Shown piece by piece: positions 37,138 to 44,586 of a stretch of DNA of 64,000 bases. The translations under genes were made by a program, and so were the position numbers. The DNA comes from Maribacter arenosus (GTDB lineage Bacteria > Bacteroidota > Bacteroidia > Flavobacteriales > Flavobacteriaceae): the NCBI RefSeq assembly GCF_014610845.1, contig NZ_JABTCG010000002.1, positions 434,001 through 498,000 on the forward strand. Reading direction: 5' to 3'. Below the pieces are notes generated by a model. It was not told where the DNA came from. It saw only the letters and a program-made list of their open reading frames with translations, and made no database searches. The first letter of the stretch is position 1. Each line of letters begins with the position of its first letter.

Positions 37138-38169
37138 ATGAAAGGAGTCTTATTGGTAAATCTCGGTTCCCCGGATAGCCCCACAGCAAAGGATGTAAAA
37201 CCCTATTTGGATGAATTCTTGATGGATCCTCGTGTAATCGACGTTCCCAAATGGCTGCGTAATATTATCGTCCGGGGGATTATCTTGCAGACGCGTCCTA
37301 AAAAATCGGCCGAAGCCTATCAAAAAATCTGGTGGGAAGAAGGTTCGCCATTGATCGTCATTTCTGAACGCTTTTCTGAAAAAGTGAGTAAGCACGTTGA
37401 AATTCCCGTTGCCTTGGGCATGCGTTATGGTAGCATGACCATTAAAAATGCAATCCAATCCTTAATAGATAAGGGCGTGGATGAGGTATTGTTGGTGCCC
37501 CTATATCCACAGTACGCCATGTCTTCCTTTGAAACTGTCGTGGTAAAGGCTATGGAGGTCCAACAGCAGTATTTTCCAAATATACAGATCACCACCTTGC
37601 CCGCTTTTTATAAGAATGAAGCCTATATTAAAGTATTGTCCGAAAGCATAGCCGAAGGATTGAAGGGTTTTGAATACGACCATATCCTCTTTTCATATCA
37701 TGGCATTCCCGAAAGGCATATTCGAAAATCAGATCCGACCAAATTCCATTGTAAGATCGATCAATCGTGCTGTACTACCAATTCCGTGGCACATCACACT
37801 TGTTACCGCCATCAATGCTTTGATACCACAAGGCGGGTGATCGAGTATTTAGGAATTGATGCCGACAAATTCAGCATTTCATTCCAATCGAGATTGCCCA
37901 ATGACCCTTGGTTGAAACCGTTTACCGATTTTGAATTTGTACGACTTGCGAAAGAAGGAAAGAAAAGACTTGCGGTAATTACTCCGGCCTTTGTCGCCGA
38001 TTGTCTGGAAACCTTGGAAGAAATTGCCATGGAGGGGAAACATCAGTTTGAAGAAGCTGGTGGGGAAGCCTATAAGCATATAGCCTGTCTAAATGATAGC
38101 GATGCTTGGGTAAAAGTAATGGCAGATTGGATAAAAAGTTGGCATGCTACAGAAGCTTTACCAGCATAG
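37138..38169 (+). CDS. hemH: Ferrochelatase
   Basis: 343 aa; inserts Fe2+ into the porphyrin. N-terminus GVLLVNLGSPDSP and LFSYHGIPERHIRKSDPT are class signatures (His is the metal-binding residue). A Cys-rich insertion follows (KFHCKIDQSCC, then HTCYRHQC: five cysteines in about 25 residues), which could hold an Fe-S or zinc site. Separated from the minus-strand hem run by the AraC, DUF1460 and MscS genes. Confidence 0.95.
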   Translation: MKGVLLVNLGSPDSPTAKDVKPYLDEFLMDPRVIDVPKWLRNIIVRGIILQTRPKKSAEAYQKIWWEEGSPLIVISERFSEKVSKHVEIPVALGMRYGSMTIKNAIQSLIDKGVDEVLLVPLYPQYAMSSFETVVVKAMEVQQQYFPNIQITTLPAFYKNEAYIKVLSESIAEGLKGFEYDHILFSYHGIPERHIRKSDPTKFHCKIDQSCCTTNSVAHHTCYRHQCFDTTRRVIEYLGIDADKFSISFQSRLPNDPWLKPFTDFEFVRLAKEGKKRLAVITPAFVADCLETLEEIAMEGKHQFEEAGGEAYKHIACLNDSDAWVKVMADWIKSWHATEALPA

Positions 38170-38223
38170 GGGTTAGAAAGTGGGTGAATGAACGGGAGGT
38201 AAGTGGGAAATTACCCATAAACT

Positions 38224-38362
38224 GACCTGCAAGGTGTTCCCCCACGGCGGTGGGGCTCCGTGTGGGTCCGATGACAAGTTCGCCCCATAGGCTTAATTGG
38301 ACCTAACTTTCGTGGTTTAGACCTACAAGGATTGCTTGTGCCTCTATGATGCCTAGCAGGTC
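38224..38362. repeat. Degenerate GACCTRCAAGG elements
   Basis: GACCTGCAAGG at 38224, GACCTACAAGG at 38320 and GCAGGTC at 38356 look like partial arms of the GACCT(G/A)CAAGG...AGGTC palindromes scattered in many Bacteroidota genomes. A CCCCAC-GGCG-GTGGGG hairpin (38240-38255) lies between them. Occupies the hemH-MATE gap. Confidence 0.4.
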
Positions 38363-38377
38363 TTAATATTAATTCAA

Positions 38378-39757
38378 ATGGCTAAAGTCACATCAGATCA
38401 GCTCGGCACCGAACCCATTGGCCAATTATTGGTGAAACAGGCCGTACCGGCATCTATCGGTATCTTGGTCATGTCTTTGAACATTTTGGTCGATTCCATT
38501 TTTGTGGGGAATTGGATCGGTTCCATCGCCATAGCTGCTATAAACGTGGTGTTACCGATTTCCTTCTTTATCGGCGCTCTGGGTATGGCCATCGGTATTG
38601 GGGGTTCCAGTATAATCTCTAGAGCCTTAGGGGCCGAAAATAAGCCAAAAGCCTTACAAACTTTTGGGAACCAGATTACCCTGACCCTTTTGGTGACCAT
38701 TTCTATGGTCATTCTTGGTTTAACGTTTGTCGATGACCTGATTCCCGCCTTTGGCGGTAAAGGGGCCATCTTTGATCCCGCTAAAATCTATTATATCATC
38801 GTGGTTTGTGGCGTACCTTTCCTAGCCCTCTGCATGATGGGTAACACGGTAATCCGTGCCGAAGGCAAGCCTAAATTCGCCATGATCGCCATGATCATCC
38901 CATCCGTTGGGAACCTGTTCATGGACTATCTTTTTATCTATGTTTTTGACTGGGGTATGGCGGGTGCCGCATGGGCCACGACGATCGGGTATGTCCTTTG
39001 TTTTGCCTATGTGCTGTATTTTTTTCTTTCCAAGCATTCGGAACTTAAGGTTACATGGCCCCATTTTAGATTAAAAGCCGATATACTGAAAGAAATCGGT
39101 TCCTTGGGTTTTGTTACCCTGGCCCGACAGGCCGTGGTGAGTATCATCTACCTGTTGTTGAACAATATTCTGTTCGATTTGGGAGGCGAGGCCATGGTCG
39201 CCGTGTACGCCATCATCGGTCGAATGTTGATGTTCGCCCTTTTTCCGGTCTTTGGAGTAACCCAAGGCTTCTTGCCCATTGCCGGATATAACTATGGTGC
39301 CCATAAATATGAACGGGTCAGGGAATCGATCAATACCGCCATTAAATATGCCGCCCTATTGGCAACATTGGTATTTATCGGACTCATGGTTTTTCCTGCC
39401 GAAATCGCCTCCTTGTTTTTAAGCAATAAGTCCGACATGTCCGATTTTGAACTCGCCACCAATGCCTTTGTTTTGGAGCACACCCCTTCGGCCATGCGAT
39501 GGGTTTTTGCGGCGACTCCCATCATTGCCCTGCAATTGATAGGGGCCGCATACTTCCAGGCGGTAGGTAAGGCCGTTCCGGCTTTGTTATTGACCTTGAC
39601 GCGTCAAGGGTTCTTTTTTATTCCCTTGATCTTGATCTTGCCTCATTTTATGGGAGAACTTGGGGTATGGATATCCTTCCCTATCGCCGATGTGCTTGCC
39701 ACAGTGGTCACCGGGTATTATTTACGGCGGGAAGTCAAAAGCACTTTGATCGCGTAA
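38378..39757 (+). CDS. MATE family multidrug efflux transporter
   Basis: 459 aa with about 12 hydrophobic segments. The N-terminal LLVKQAVPASIGILVMSLN, GNWIGSIAIAAINVVLPI and GIGGSSIISRALGAENK are typical MatE segments, repeated in the second half (GVTQGFLPIAGYNYGAHKYE). Cation-coupled efflux; substrate unknown. Confidence 0.92.
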   Translation: MAKVTSDQLGTEPIGQLLVKQAVPASIGILVMSLNILVDSIFVGNWIGSIAIAAINVVLPISFFIGALGMAIGIGGSSIISRALGAENKPKALQTFGNQITLTLLVTISMVILGLTFVDDLIPAFGGKGAIFDPAKIYYIIVVCGVPFLALCMMGNTVIRAEGKPKFAMIAMIIPSVGNLFMDYLFIYVFDWGMAGAAWATTIGYVLCFAYVLYFFLSKHSELKVTWPHFRLKADILKEIGSLGFVTLARQAVVSIIYLLLNNILFDLGGEAMVAVYAIIGRMLMFALFPVFGVTQGFLPIAGYNYGAHKYERVRESINTAIKYAALLATLVFIGLMVFPAEIASLFLSNKSDMSDFELATNAFVLEHTPSAMRWVFAATPIIALQLIGAAYFQAVGKAVPALLLTLTRQGFFFIPLILILPHFMGELGVWISFPIADVLATVVTGYYLRREVKSTLIA

Positions 39758-39806
39758 CCACTGAACAATTTGACGTATTTTTGAAATATTGACTTATTAC
39801 GATCCT

Positions 39807-40910
39807 ATGAATAAATATCACGCCTTTCTTTTAATTACCATCCTATTGGGCACAGATTGCCAGACCCATGAACCCTCGACGTCCACCACGCTTTTTGTGG
39901 GCACCTATACCGAAAACGGTAGTGAGGGCATTTATAGCTATCATTTCGATTCCAATTCAGGGGAACTAACCCAAAAGCAACTGGCGGCCAAAATCGGAAA
40001 TCCGTCTTTTGTAAAGGTTTCACCAGATAAGCAGTTTTTATATGCCGTCGAAGAAACCGATACCTATGAAAATTCAAGCGGGGGAGTCGTCGCTTTTCGT
40101 ATCGATGGCGATAGCCTTGTAAAAATCAATGCAAACGCCACCGTAGGGGCACATCCCTGCCATATTGGACTATCTGAAGACGGTAAATTTCTAGCCGCAT
40201 CCAGTTATACGGGCGGGAGTGTTTCAATTTTTAGGATTGGGACCAAGGGGGAGCTTTTACCAAATCCCCAATTTATCGACCACAGAGTTCTTGATACGAC
40301 CAGTATATCACATGCCCATGCTGCTAAATTCACCCAAGATGGACTTTTTGTGGCCGATTTAGGATTGGATGCCGTATTGCGATATATGTTGAGGAATAAC
40401 AAATGGGTGCCTTACGAACAACCCCCTTTGGCTATGGCCCCAAAAGCCGGACCCCGGCATTTTACCTTTGGGCAAGAGGGCGAATACCTCTATGTCATCA
40501 ATGAATTGAATGCGACGATTACCGTATTGCAAAGAAATACGGATCGTTCCTATACCGAAGTTGAGACCCTATCAACCTTAGCCGAGGATTTTACAGGGGA
40601 GAGTTTTTGTGCGGACATCCATCTTTCGGGTGATGGACAATTTCTTTATGGCTCCAATCGAGGGGAGAATACCATCGTGATTTTCAGAGTGGATCAAAAC
40701 ACGGGTAAACTGAGTTTGGTGGGGAGGGAACCTGTAAAGGGCGATTGGCCCCGTAATTTTGCATTGGACCCCAGTGATAATTTTCTTTTGGTGGCCAACC
40801 AACGCAGCAACAATATCGTTGTGTTTAAACGGGACAAAACCGCAGGTACGCTACGTTTTCTTCATGAAGTGGCACTTCCAAGCCCAGTGTGTTTGGAGTT
40901 TTTGGAGTAG
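39807..40910 (+). CDS. Lactonase family (seven-bladed beta-propeller) lipoprotein
   Basis: 367 aa from ATG 39807 (an upstream TTG is disfavoured). Lipobox LGTDC near residue 13. Blades with repeated FLYAVEE, KFLAASSYTGGSVSIF, YLYVINELNATITVL, FLYGSNRGENTIVIF and NFLLVANQRSNNIVVF match the PF10282/YbhE-like 6-phosphogluconolactonase propeller. As a lipoprotein it is extracytoplasmic, so a free-sugar lactone may be the substrate. Confidence 0.88.
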   Translation: MNKYHAFLLITILLGTDCQTHEPSTSTTLFVGTYTENGSEGIYSYHFDSNSGELTQKQLAAKIGNPSFVKVSPDKQFLYAVEETDTYENSSGGVVAFRIDGDSLVKINANATVGAHPCHIGLSEDGKFLAASSYTGGSVSIFRIGTKGELLPNPQFIDHRVLDTTSISHAHAAKFTQDGLFVADLGLDAVLRYMLRNNKWVPYEQPPLAMAPKAGPRHFTFGQEGEYLYVINELNATITVLQRNTDRSYTEVETLSTLAEDFTGESFCADIHLSGDGQFLYGSNRGENTIVIFRVDQNTGKLSLVGREPVKGDWPRNFALDPSDNFLLVANQRSNNIVVFKRDKTAGTLRFLHEVALPSPVCLEFLE

Positions 40911-40982
40911 GGTATTGCATCTGGTTTCTATGTTGTAAACAAGCAACTTTTCGTCGAAAAAAAGAAAAACCTTGGTTTTTAT

Positions 40983-41822
40983 ATGGTATTCCTATATCGG
41001 TTTTTAAATAAAATCCTTGAAATTGAAAGGGCATTGTTAATTATTAAAAACCCGACCGTTATAAAAAACCGTATCCCTTTTAAGATTTTGACCCTAACGA
41101 TGACCTTTTTACTGTTTACAATGGGTTGTCAAGAAGAAGAACTTCGCGACCTGATGTTAGAGACCGAACAGGTCGAAACCGTAGCCCAGGAAGAAGGACC
41201 TAAGGTAGATACTGTAATGGGAGAGGACATTCCCGACATCGTTGAAAGTATCGCCTCAAAAACCGCTACAACTTATAGTAAGGTCGCAGACCTTGAGGGA
41301 AAGATCCGGTTTAACAAGGCGATGATCAATATGCGCCATGCGCGGCGGGTAAAGAACAAGGACGGGGTAATCAACTATACCTTCGACCTCTACCCCGATG
41401 ATGCCCCCGAGAATGCCTTTTATACCCTGATCGTCAGCAGGGCCAAGAACGGAACCTTGGACGAGCCCTATGTCATCGGTTATGAAATGACCGATGCCGA
41501 TTTCGAGAATTTTATGGCCCATGATATGGATTTCCGGTATTTCAGGGCCGAACAACGATTCTACAATTTCGATAGTTTCTTTACCGACAGTAAGAACAAC
41601 AGAGTGGGCAAATCGGGCGATTGTGGTGGTAGCACCATTGGCTCGGATGGTAGTGGCGGTGGAGGTCATATAGCCCCTGGGGAGACCTTCTCGTTCACTT
41701 ATAACAGCACAATAGTGAATACTACCTTTGGTACCCGGCAAAATGCACATTTGTATAATTACCATATACTCATAGGAAATAGTGGGGCATCCGGTAGTAC
41801 CCTCGCTGGCGCTCGTCTGTGA
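40983..41822 (+). pseudogene. Lipoprotein gene truncated by a REP element
   Basis: 279-codon frame with a lipoprotein-like signal (TMTFLLFTMGC). Start uncertain: ATG 40983 gives a long leader; TTG 41034 gives a better signal. The mature part is charged, then Gly/Ser-rich (GSDGSGGGGH). The last five codons and the stop come from the REP hairpin at 41808, so the native C-terminus is lost. Function unknown. Confidence 0.6.
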
Positions 41823-41830
41823 CGAGTGCC
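41808..41830. repeat. Left-end REP hairpin, RAYT copy A
   Basis: GGCGCTCGTC-TGT-GACGAGTGCC, an imperfect palindrome. Same sequence precedes copy B at 43071. Its reverse-orientation partner (CACCCGTC-N3-GACGGGCGC) flanks the right side of the element. Confidence 0.8.
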
Positions 41831-41893
41831 GTACCAGATAAGAATATATAGGGTCATTACCAAAACCGAGGCTTTTAGTATTTTTAATATACC

Positions 41894-42451
41894 ATGAGTA
41901 GAAAATACAAGTTCCATAATCCAACAGCGGCTTATTTTGTTTCGTTCGCTACCGTTTACTGGATCGATGTTTTTACACGGGAGATGTATCTCAAGGCTTT
42001 GGTAGATAGTATAAGGTATTGTAGAGCCCATAAGGGAATGGAACTCTTTGCCTAATGTTTTATGCCGAGCCACGTTCATTTTATCTTTCGGGATTCCAAT
42101 GAAGACCCGTCAAGTTTATTGCGTGATTTCAAGGAACATACCGCTAAGAAAATATTGGAAGCCATTCAAAGTAATCCACAAGAAAGTAGAAAAGAATGGC
42201 TACTATTTATGTTTGAACGGGCAGGCAAGAAAAAAGGCAATATTTCAAAATATCAATTTTGGCAACATAACAACAAACCCATAGAGCTTTGGAGTGCTGG
42301 GGTAATAAAACAAAAATTGGATTATATCCATAATAATCCTGTGACCGCAGGTTTTGTTACCGAACCAACACAATGGAAATATAGTAGTGCAAGAAATATC
42401 GCTGGGCAAGATCCTGCCTTTGAAATCGATGACATTGGATTTTTGGGATGA
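41894..42451 (+). pseudogene. REP-associated tyrosine transposase (RAYT), interrupted by TAA, copy A
   Basis: IS200/TnpA-REP-like single-strand transposase. The first part (41894-42055, 53 aa, MSRKYKFHNPTAAYFVSFA) ends at TAA; the same frame continues TGT TTT ATG into 42062-42451 (129 aa) carrying the HUH motif PSHVHFIF and KLDYIHNNPVTAGFV with the expected Tyr region. Relatives read FAYCxMPSHVH, so TAA replaces a Tyr codon. Either inactive or expressed as two chains by reinitiation at ATG 42062. Confidence 0.8.
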
Positions 42452-42513
42452 TGATTGTGTTTCCTACTCCTACTCCTAGCGTTGTGAGAGAAGCAACTAA
42501 TTGTAAATAGATT

Positions 42514-43029
42514 ATGAGTAGAATTTTAGTTATTTTTATTTTTCTTACTATTCAGAATCTTTCTATGGAAGAAATGCTAGGCAAAAATATCACTCAATTT
42601 AGTGATTCATTTGTTTTATTAGAAAATGATGATAAAGGAAACACGTATTTGTTAAAAGATATTGAGTGTGGTTTCTTGTCAAAGTCCATTGATATGATTA
42701 TAGTTAAAACAGATACTAAAAATGTTATACTATCTGTATTGACAGATTTTAACAGAGTAATAGATAAGGAATTTTACGACGAAATGGTTGATAAATTTGG
42801 AGATCCAACCTATATCTATAGAGTAGCAGATAGTGAGCAAAAAGAGATAATTAACCATGAAAATGGCACTCAAATTACATCACAAAAGGGAAAATTGGAA
42901 AAGTGCAGGTTTGAGGACAAGCCATTATTTATTAGATGGCAAGAGAAGGATTATCAGATTGACCTCACTCTTTATCATAAGAAAGACGAGACACAATTGA
43001 ACATTAGAAAAAAATCTAATGATTTCTAA
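42514..43029 (+). CDS. AT-rich hypothetical protein between RAYT copies
   Basis: 171 aa. Starts with a possible signal or membrane segment (ILVIFIFLTIQNLS), then an acidic/lysine-rich globular part (DKGNTYLLKDIECGF, VDKFGDPTYIYRVADSE). Base composition is visibly more AT-rich than neighbours, suggesting transfer. Flanked by imperfect repeats GTTGTGAGAGAAG (42481) and GTTGTAAGAGAAG (43032). No family recognised. Confidence 0.55.
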   Translation: MSRILVIFIFLTIQNLSMEEMLGKNITQFSDSFVLLENDDKGNTYLLKDIECGFLSKSIDMIIVKTDTKNVILSVLTDFNRVIDKEFYDEMVDKFGDPTYIYRVADSEQKEIINHENGTQITSQKGKLEKCRFEDKPLFIRWQEKDYQIDLTLYHKKDETQLNIRKKSNDF

Positions 43030-43155
43030 TTGTTGTAAGAGAAGAATTAATATTACTTCCCCACACACTAGCGCTCGTCTGTGACGAGTGCCGTACCAGA
43101 TAAGAATATATAGGGTCATTACCAAAACCATGGCTTTTTGTATTTTTAATAAACC

Positions 43156-43713
43156 ATGAGTAGAAAATACAAGTTCCATAATCCAACAGCGGCTTATTTT
43201 GTTTCGTTCGCTACCGTTTACTGGATCGATGTTTTTACACGGGAGATGTATCTCAAGGCTTTGGTAGATAGTATAAGGTATTGTAGAGCCCATAAGGGAA
43301 TGGAACTCTTTGCCTAATGTTTTATGCCGAGCCACGTTCATTTTATCTTTCGGGATTCCAATGAAGACCCGTCAAGTTTATTGCGTGATTTCAAGGAACA
43401 TACCGCTAAGAAAATATTGGAAGCCATTCAAAGTAATCCACAAGAAAGTAGAAAAGAATGGCTACTATTTATGTTTGAACGGGCAGGCAAGAAAAAAGGC
43501 AATATTTCAAAATATCAATTTTGGCAACATAACAACAAACCCATAGAGCTTTGGAGTGCTGGGGTAATAAAACAAAAATTGGATTATATCCATAATAATC
43601 CTGTGACCGCAGGTTTTGTTACCGAACCAACACAATGGAAATATAGTAGTGCAAGAAATATCGCTGGGCAAGATCCTGCCTTTGAAATCGATGCGATTGG
43701 ATTTTTGGGATGA
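43156..43713 (+). pseudogene. RAYT transposase interrupted by TAA, copy B
   Basis: Same organisation as copy A: 53-aa N-terminal ORF ending at TAA 43315-43317, then in-frame ATG 43324 opening the 129-aa HUH part. Only a Asp-to-Ala change near the C-terminus (EIDDIG to EIDAIG) separates the proteins. The shared stop shows it predates the duplication. Confidence 0.8.
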
Positions 43714-43738
43714 TGATTGTGTTTCCTACTCCTAGCGT

Positions 43739-43773
43739 CATGGGCACCCGTCACAGACGTGCGCTAGCGGGGG
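43739..43773. repeat. Right-type REP 1
   Basis: CATGGGCACCCGTC-ACA-GACGTGCGCTAGCGGGGG; hairpin with one extra mismatch compared with the other copies. Right end of RAYT copy B. Confidence 0.8.
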
Positions 43774-43800
43774 AAATTGCTTTGCAGGACCAACTCGTCT

Positions 43801-43835
43801 CATGGGCACCCGTCTCAGACGGGCGCTAGCGGGGG
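43801..43835. repeat. Right-type REP 2
   Basis: CATGGGCACCCGTC-TCA-GACGGGCGCTAGCGGGGG pattern; starts the first 125-bp tandem unit. Confidence 0.85.
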
Positions 43836-43925
43836 AGAAATATAGTAGTGCAAGAAATATCGCTGGGCAAGATCCTGCCTTTGAAATCGATGACATTGGA
43901 TTTTTGGGATGATGATTGTGTTTCT

Positions 43926-43960
43926 CATGGGCACCCGTCTCAGACGGGCGCTAGCGGGGG
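43926..43960. repeat. Right-type REP 3
   Basis: Identical to REP 2; begins the second 125-bp unit. Confidence 0.85.
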
Positions 43961-44062
43961 AGAAATATAGTAGTGCAAGAAATATCGCTGGGCAAGATCC
44001 TGCCTTTGAAATCGATGACATTGGATTTTTGGGATGATGATTGTGTTTCCTACTCCTAGCGT

Positions 44063-44097
44063 CATGGGCACCCGTCACAGACGGGCGCTAGCGGGGG
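44063..44097. repeat. Right-type REP 4
   Basis: CACCCGTC-ACA-GACGGGCGC core after the CCTACTCCTAGCGT spacer; followed by 58 bp of unrelated sequence. Confidence 0.85.
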
Positions 44098-44155
44098 AGT
44101 TTTTGGAGTAATATTATTGCTGGCATCTCGTTGAATTTTGGTAATAGTACTTTCT

Positions 44156-44190
44156 CATGGGCACCCGTCACAGACGGGCGCTAGCGGGGG
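44156..44190. repeat. Right-type REP 5
   Basis: Last REP of the island; abuts the truncated glutaredoxin-like frame. Confidence 0.85.
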
Positions 44191-44421
44191 GGCAATTATG
44201 TTACAACCTATATGCTGAACAATGATATTGGTTTTAAGTTATTGGATACCACCAGCGATGAAAAAAACCAGATTCTTATGTGGGATTTATTAAGATTGGA
44301 GAAACCTGAACTTAAGAATGTTACCATGCCCGTTGTTTTGGTCAACGGACAAATATCATACGACATTGAAAATCTTAAGAGATTTTCCCGTGATTTTTTA
44401 AAGCCATTTTCCGGTATTTGA
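44191..44421 (+). pseudogene. C-terminal fragment of a glutaredoxin-like protein
   Basis: Frame is open from the REP 5 border; ATG 44212 gives 69 aa. The sequence YMLNNDIGFKLLDTTSDE...MPVVLVNGQISYDIENL resembles the second half of glutaredoxin domains (cis-Pro in TMPVVLVNG). The N-terminal CxxC half is absent, consistent with removal by REP insertion. Could be a stand-alone small protein, but the missing motif argues against function. Confidence 0.5.
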
Positions 44422-44490
44422 CCGTTTCATTTTTTTAAGGGAATGGTTTTATGGTTACTTTTAACCTTGACGAATCAGAACCTTTAAAAA

Positions 44491-44586
44491 ATGAAAGACC
44501 TCTACGCTTGGGAGAGCTCAATACTGCTGGCCTTTTTCCTTTTTCTTACATCATCCTTGGCCCAAAGAAATAAAATTCGACCATGA
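44491..44586 (+). CDS. Orphan 31-aa signal-peptide ORF coupled to sulfatase
   Basis: ATG 44491 opens a frame shaped like a complete Sec signal (hydrophobic SILLAFFLFLTSS, cleavage-like SLAQ) and then six residues to a TGA that overlaps the sulfatase ATG (ATGA). It has an A-rich leader (CTTTAAAAA). Either a leftover signal peptide of a deleted gene or a leader peptide coupling translation to the sulfatase. Confidence 0.4.
   Translation: MKDLYAWESSILLAFFLFLTSSLAQRNKIRP

Larger units (their letters stand above)
41808..42481 (+). mobile_element. RAYT/REP element copy A
   Basis: Left REP hairpin, transposase region and trailing CCTACTCCTACTCCTAGCGT. The right REP seen in copy B is missing: sequence switches after TAGCGT to the spacer containing the AT-rich ORF. 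Nearly identical to copy B (six base differences noticed over about 660 bp). Confidence 0.75.
43068..43773 (+). mobile_element. RAYT/REP element copy B
   Basis: Complete-looking unit: left REP (from CTAGCGCTCGTC), transposase region, CCTACTCCTAGCGT spacer and right REP in inverted orientation (43739-43773). Left and right hairpins share the same pattern with T-A versus C-G pair swaps. Confidence 0.8.
43799..44048 (+). repeat. 125-bp tandem duplication: REP plus RAYT 3' end
   Basis: Two head-to-tail units of 125 bp (43799-43923, 43924-44048), each made of a right-type REP and the last 24 codons of the transposase (from KYSSARNIAGQDP to the stop). Both carry the GATGACATT variant of copy A and not that of copy B. 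Confidence 0.88.

Noticed and set aside
41256-41924. 222-codon minus-strand ORF across the truncated lipoprotein and REP
   Set aside because: It is antisense to a frame with a lipoprotein signal, runs through the REP and into RAYT, and has no family-like motifs.
43815-44078. 87-codon minus-strand ORF over the REP tandem units
   Set aside because: Open only because two repeats are in phase; internally duplicated and without start context.
40897-44110. Shared 14-mer GAGTTTTTGGAGTA at the lactonase end and after REP 4
   Set aside because: Too short and AT-rich to show duplication or a target-site repeat.
43739-44190. Regularly spaced repeats resembling a small CRISPR array
   Set aside because: The repeats are palindromic REPs of 35 bp, the 'spacers' are transposase fragments or differ greatly in length, and no cas genes are present.
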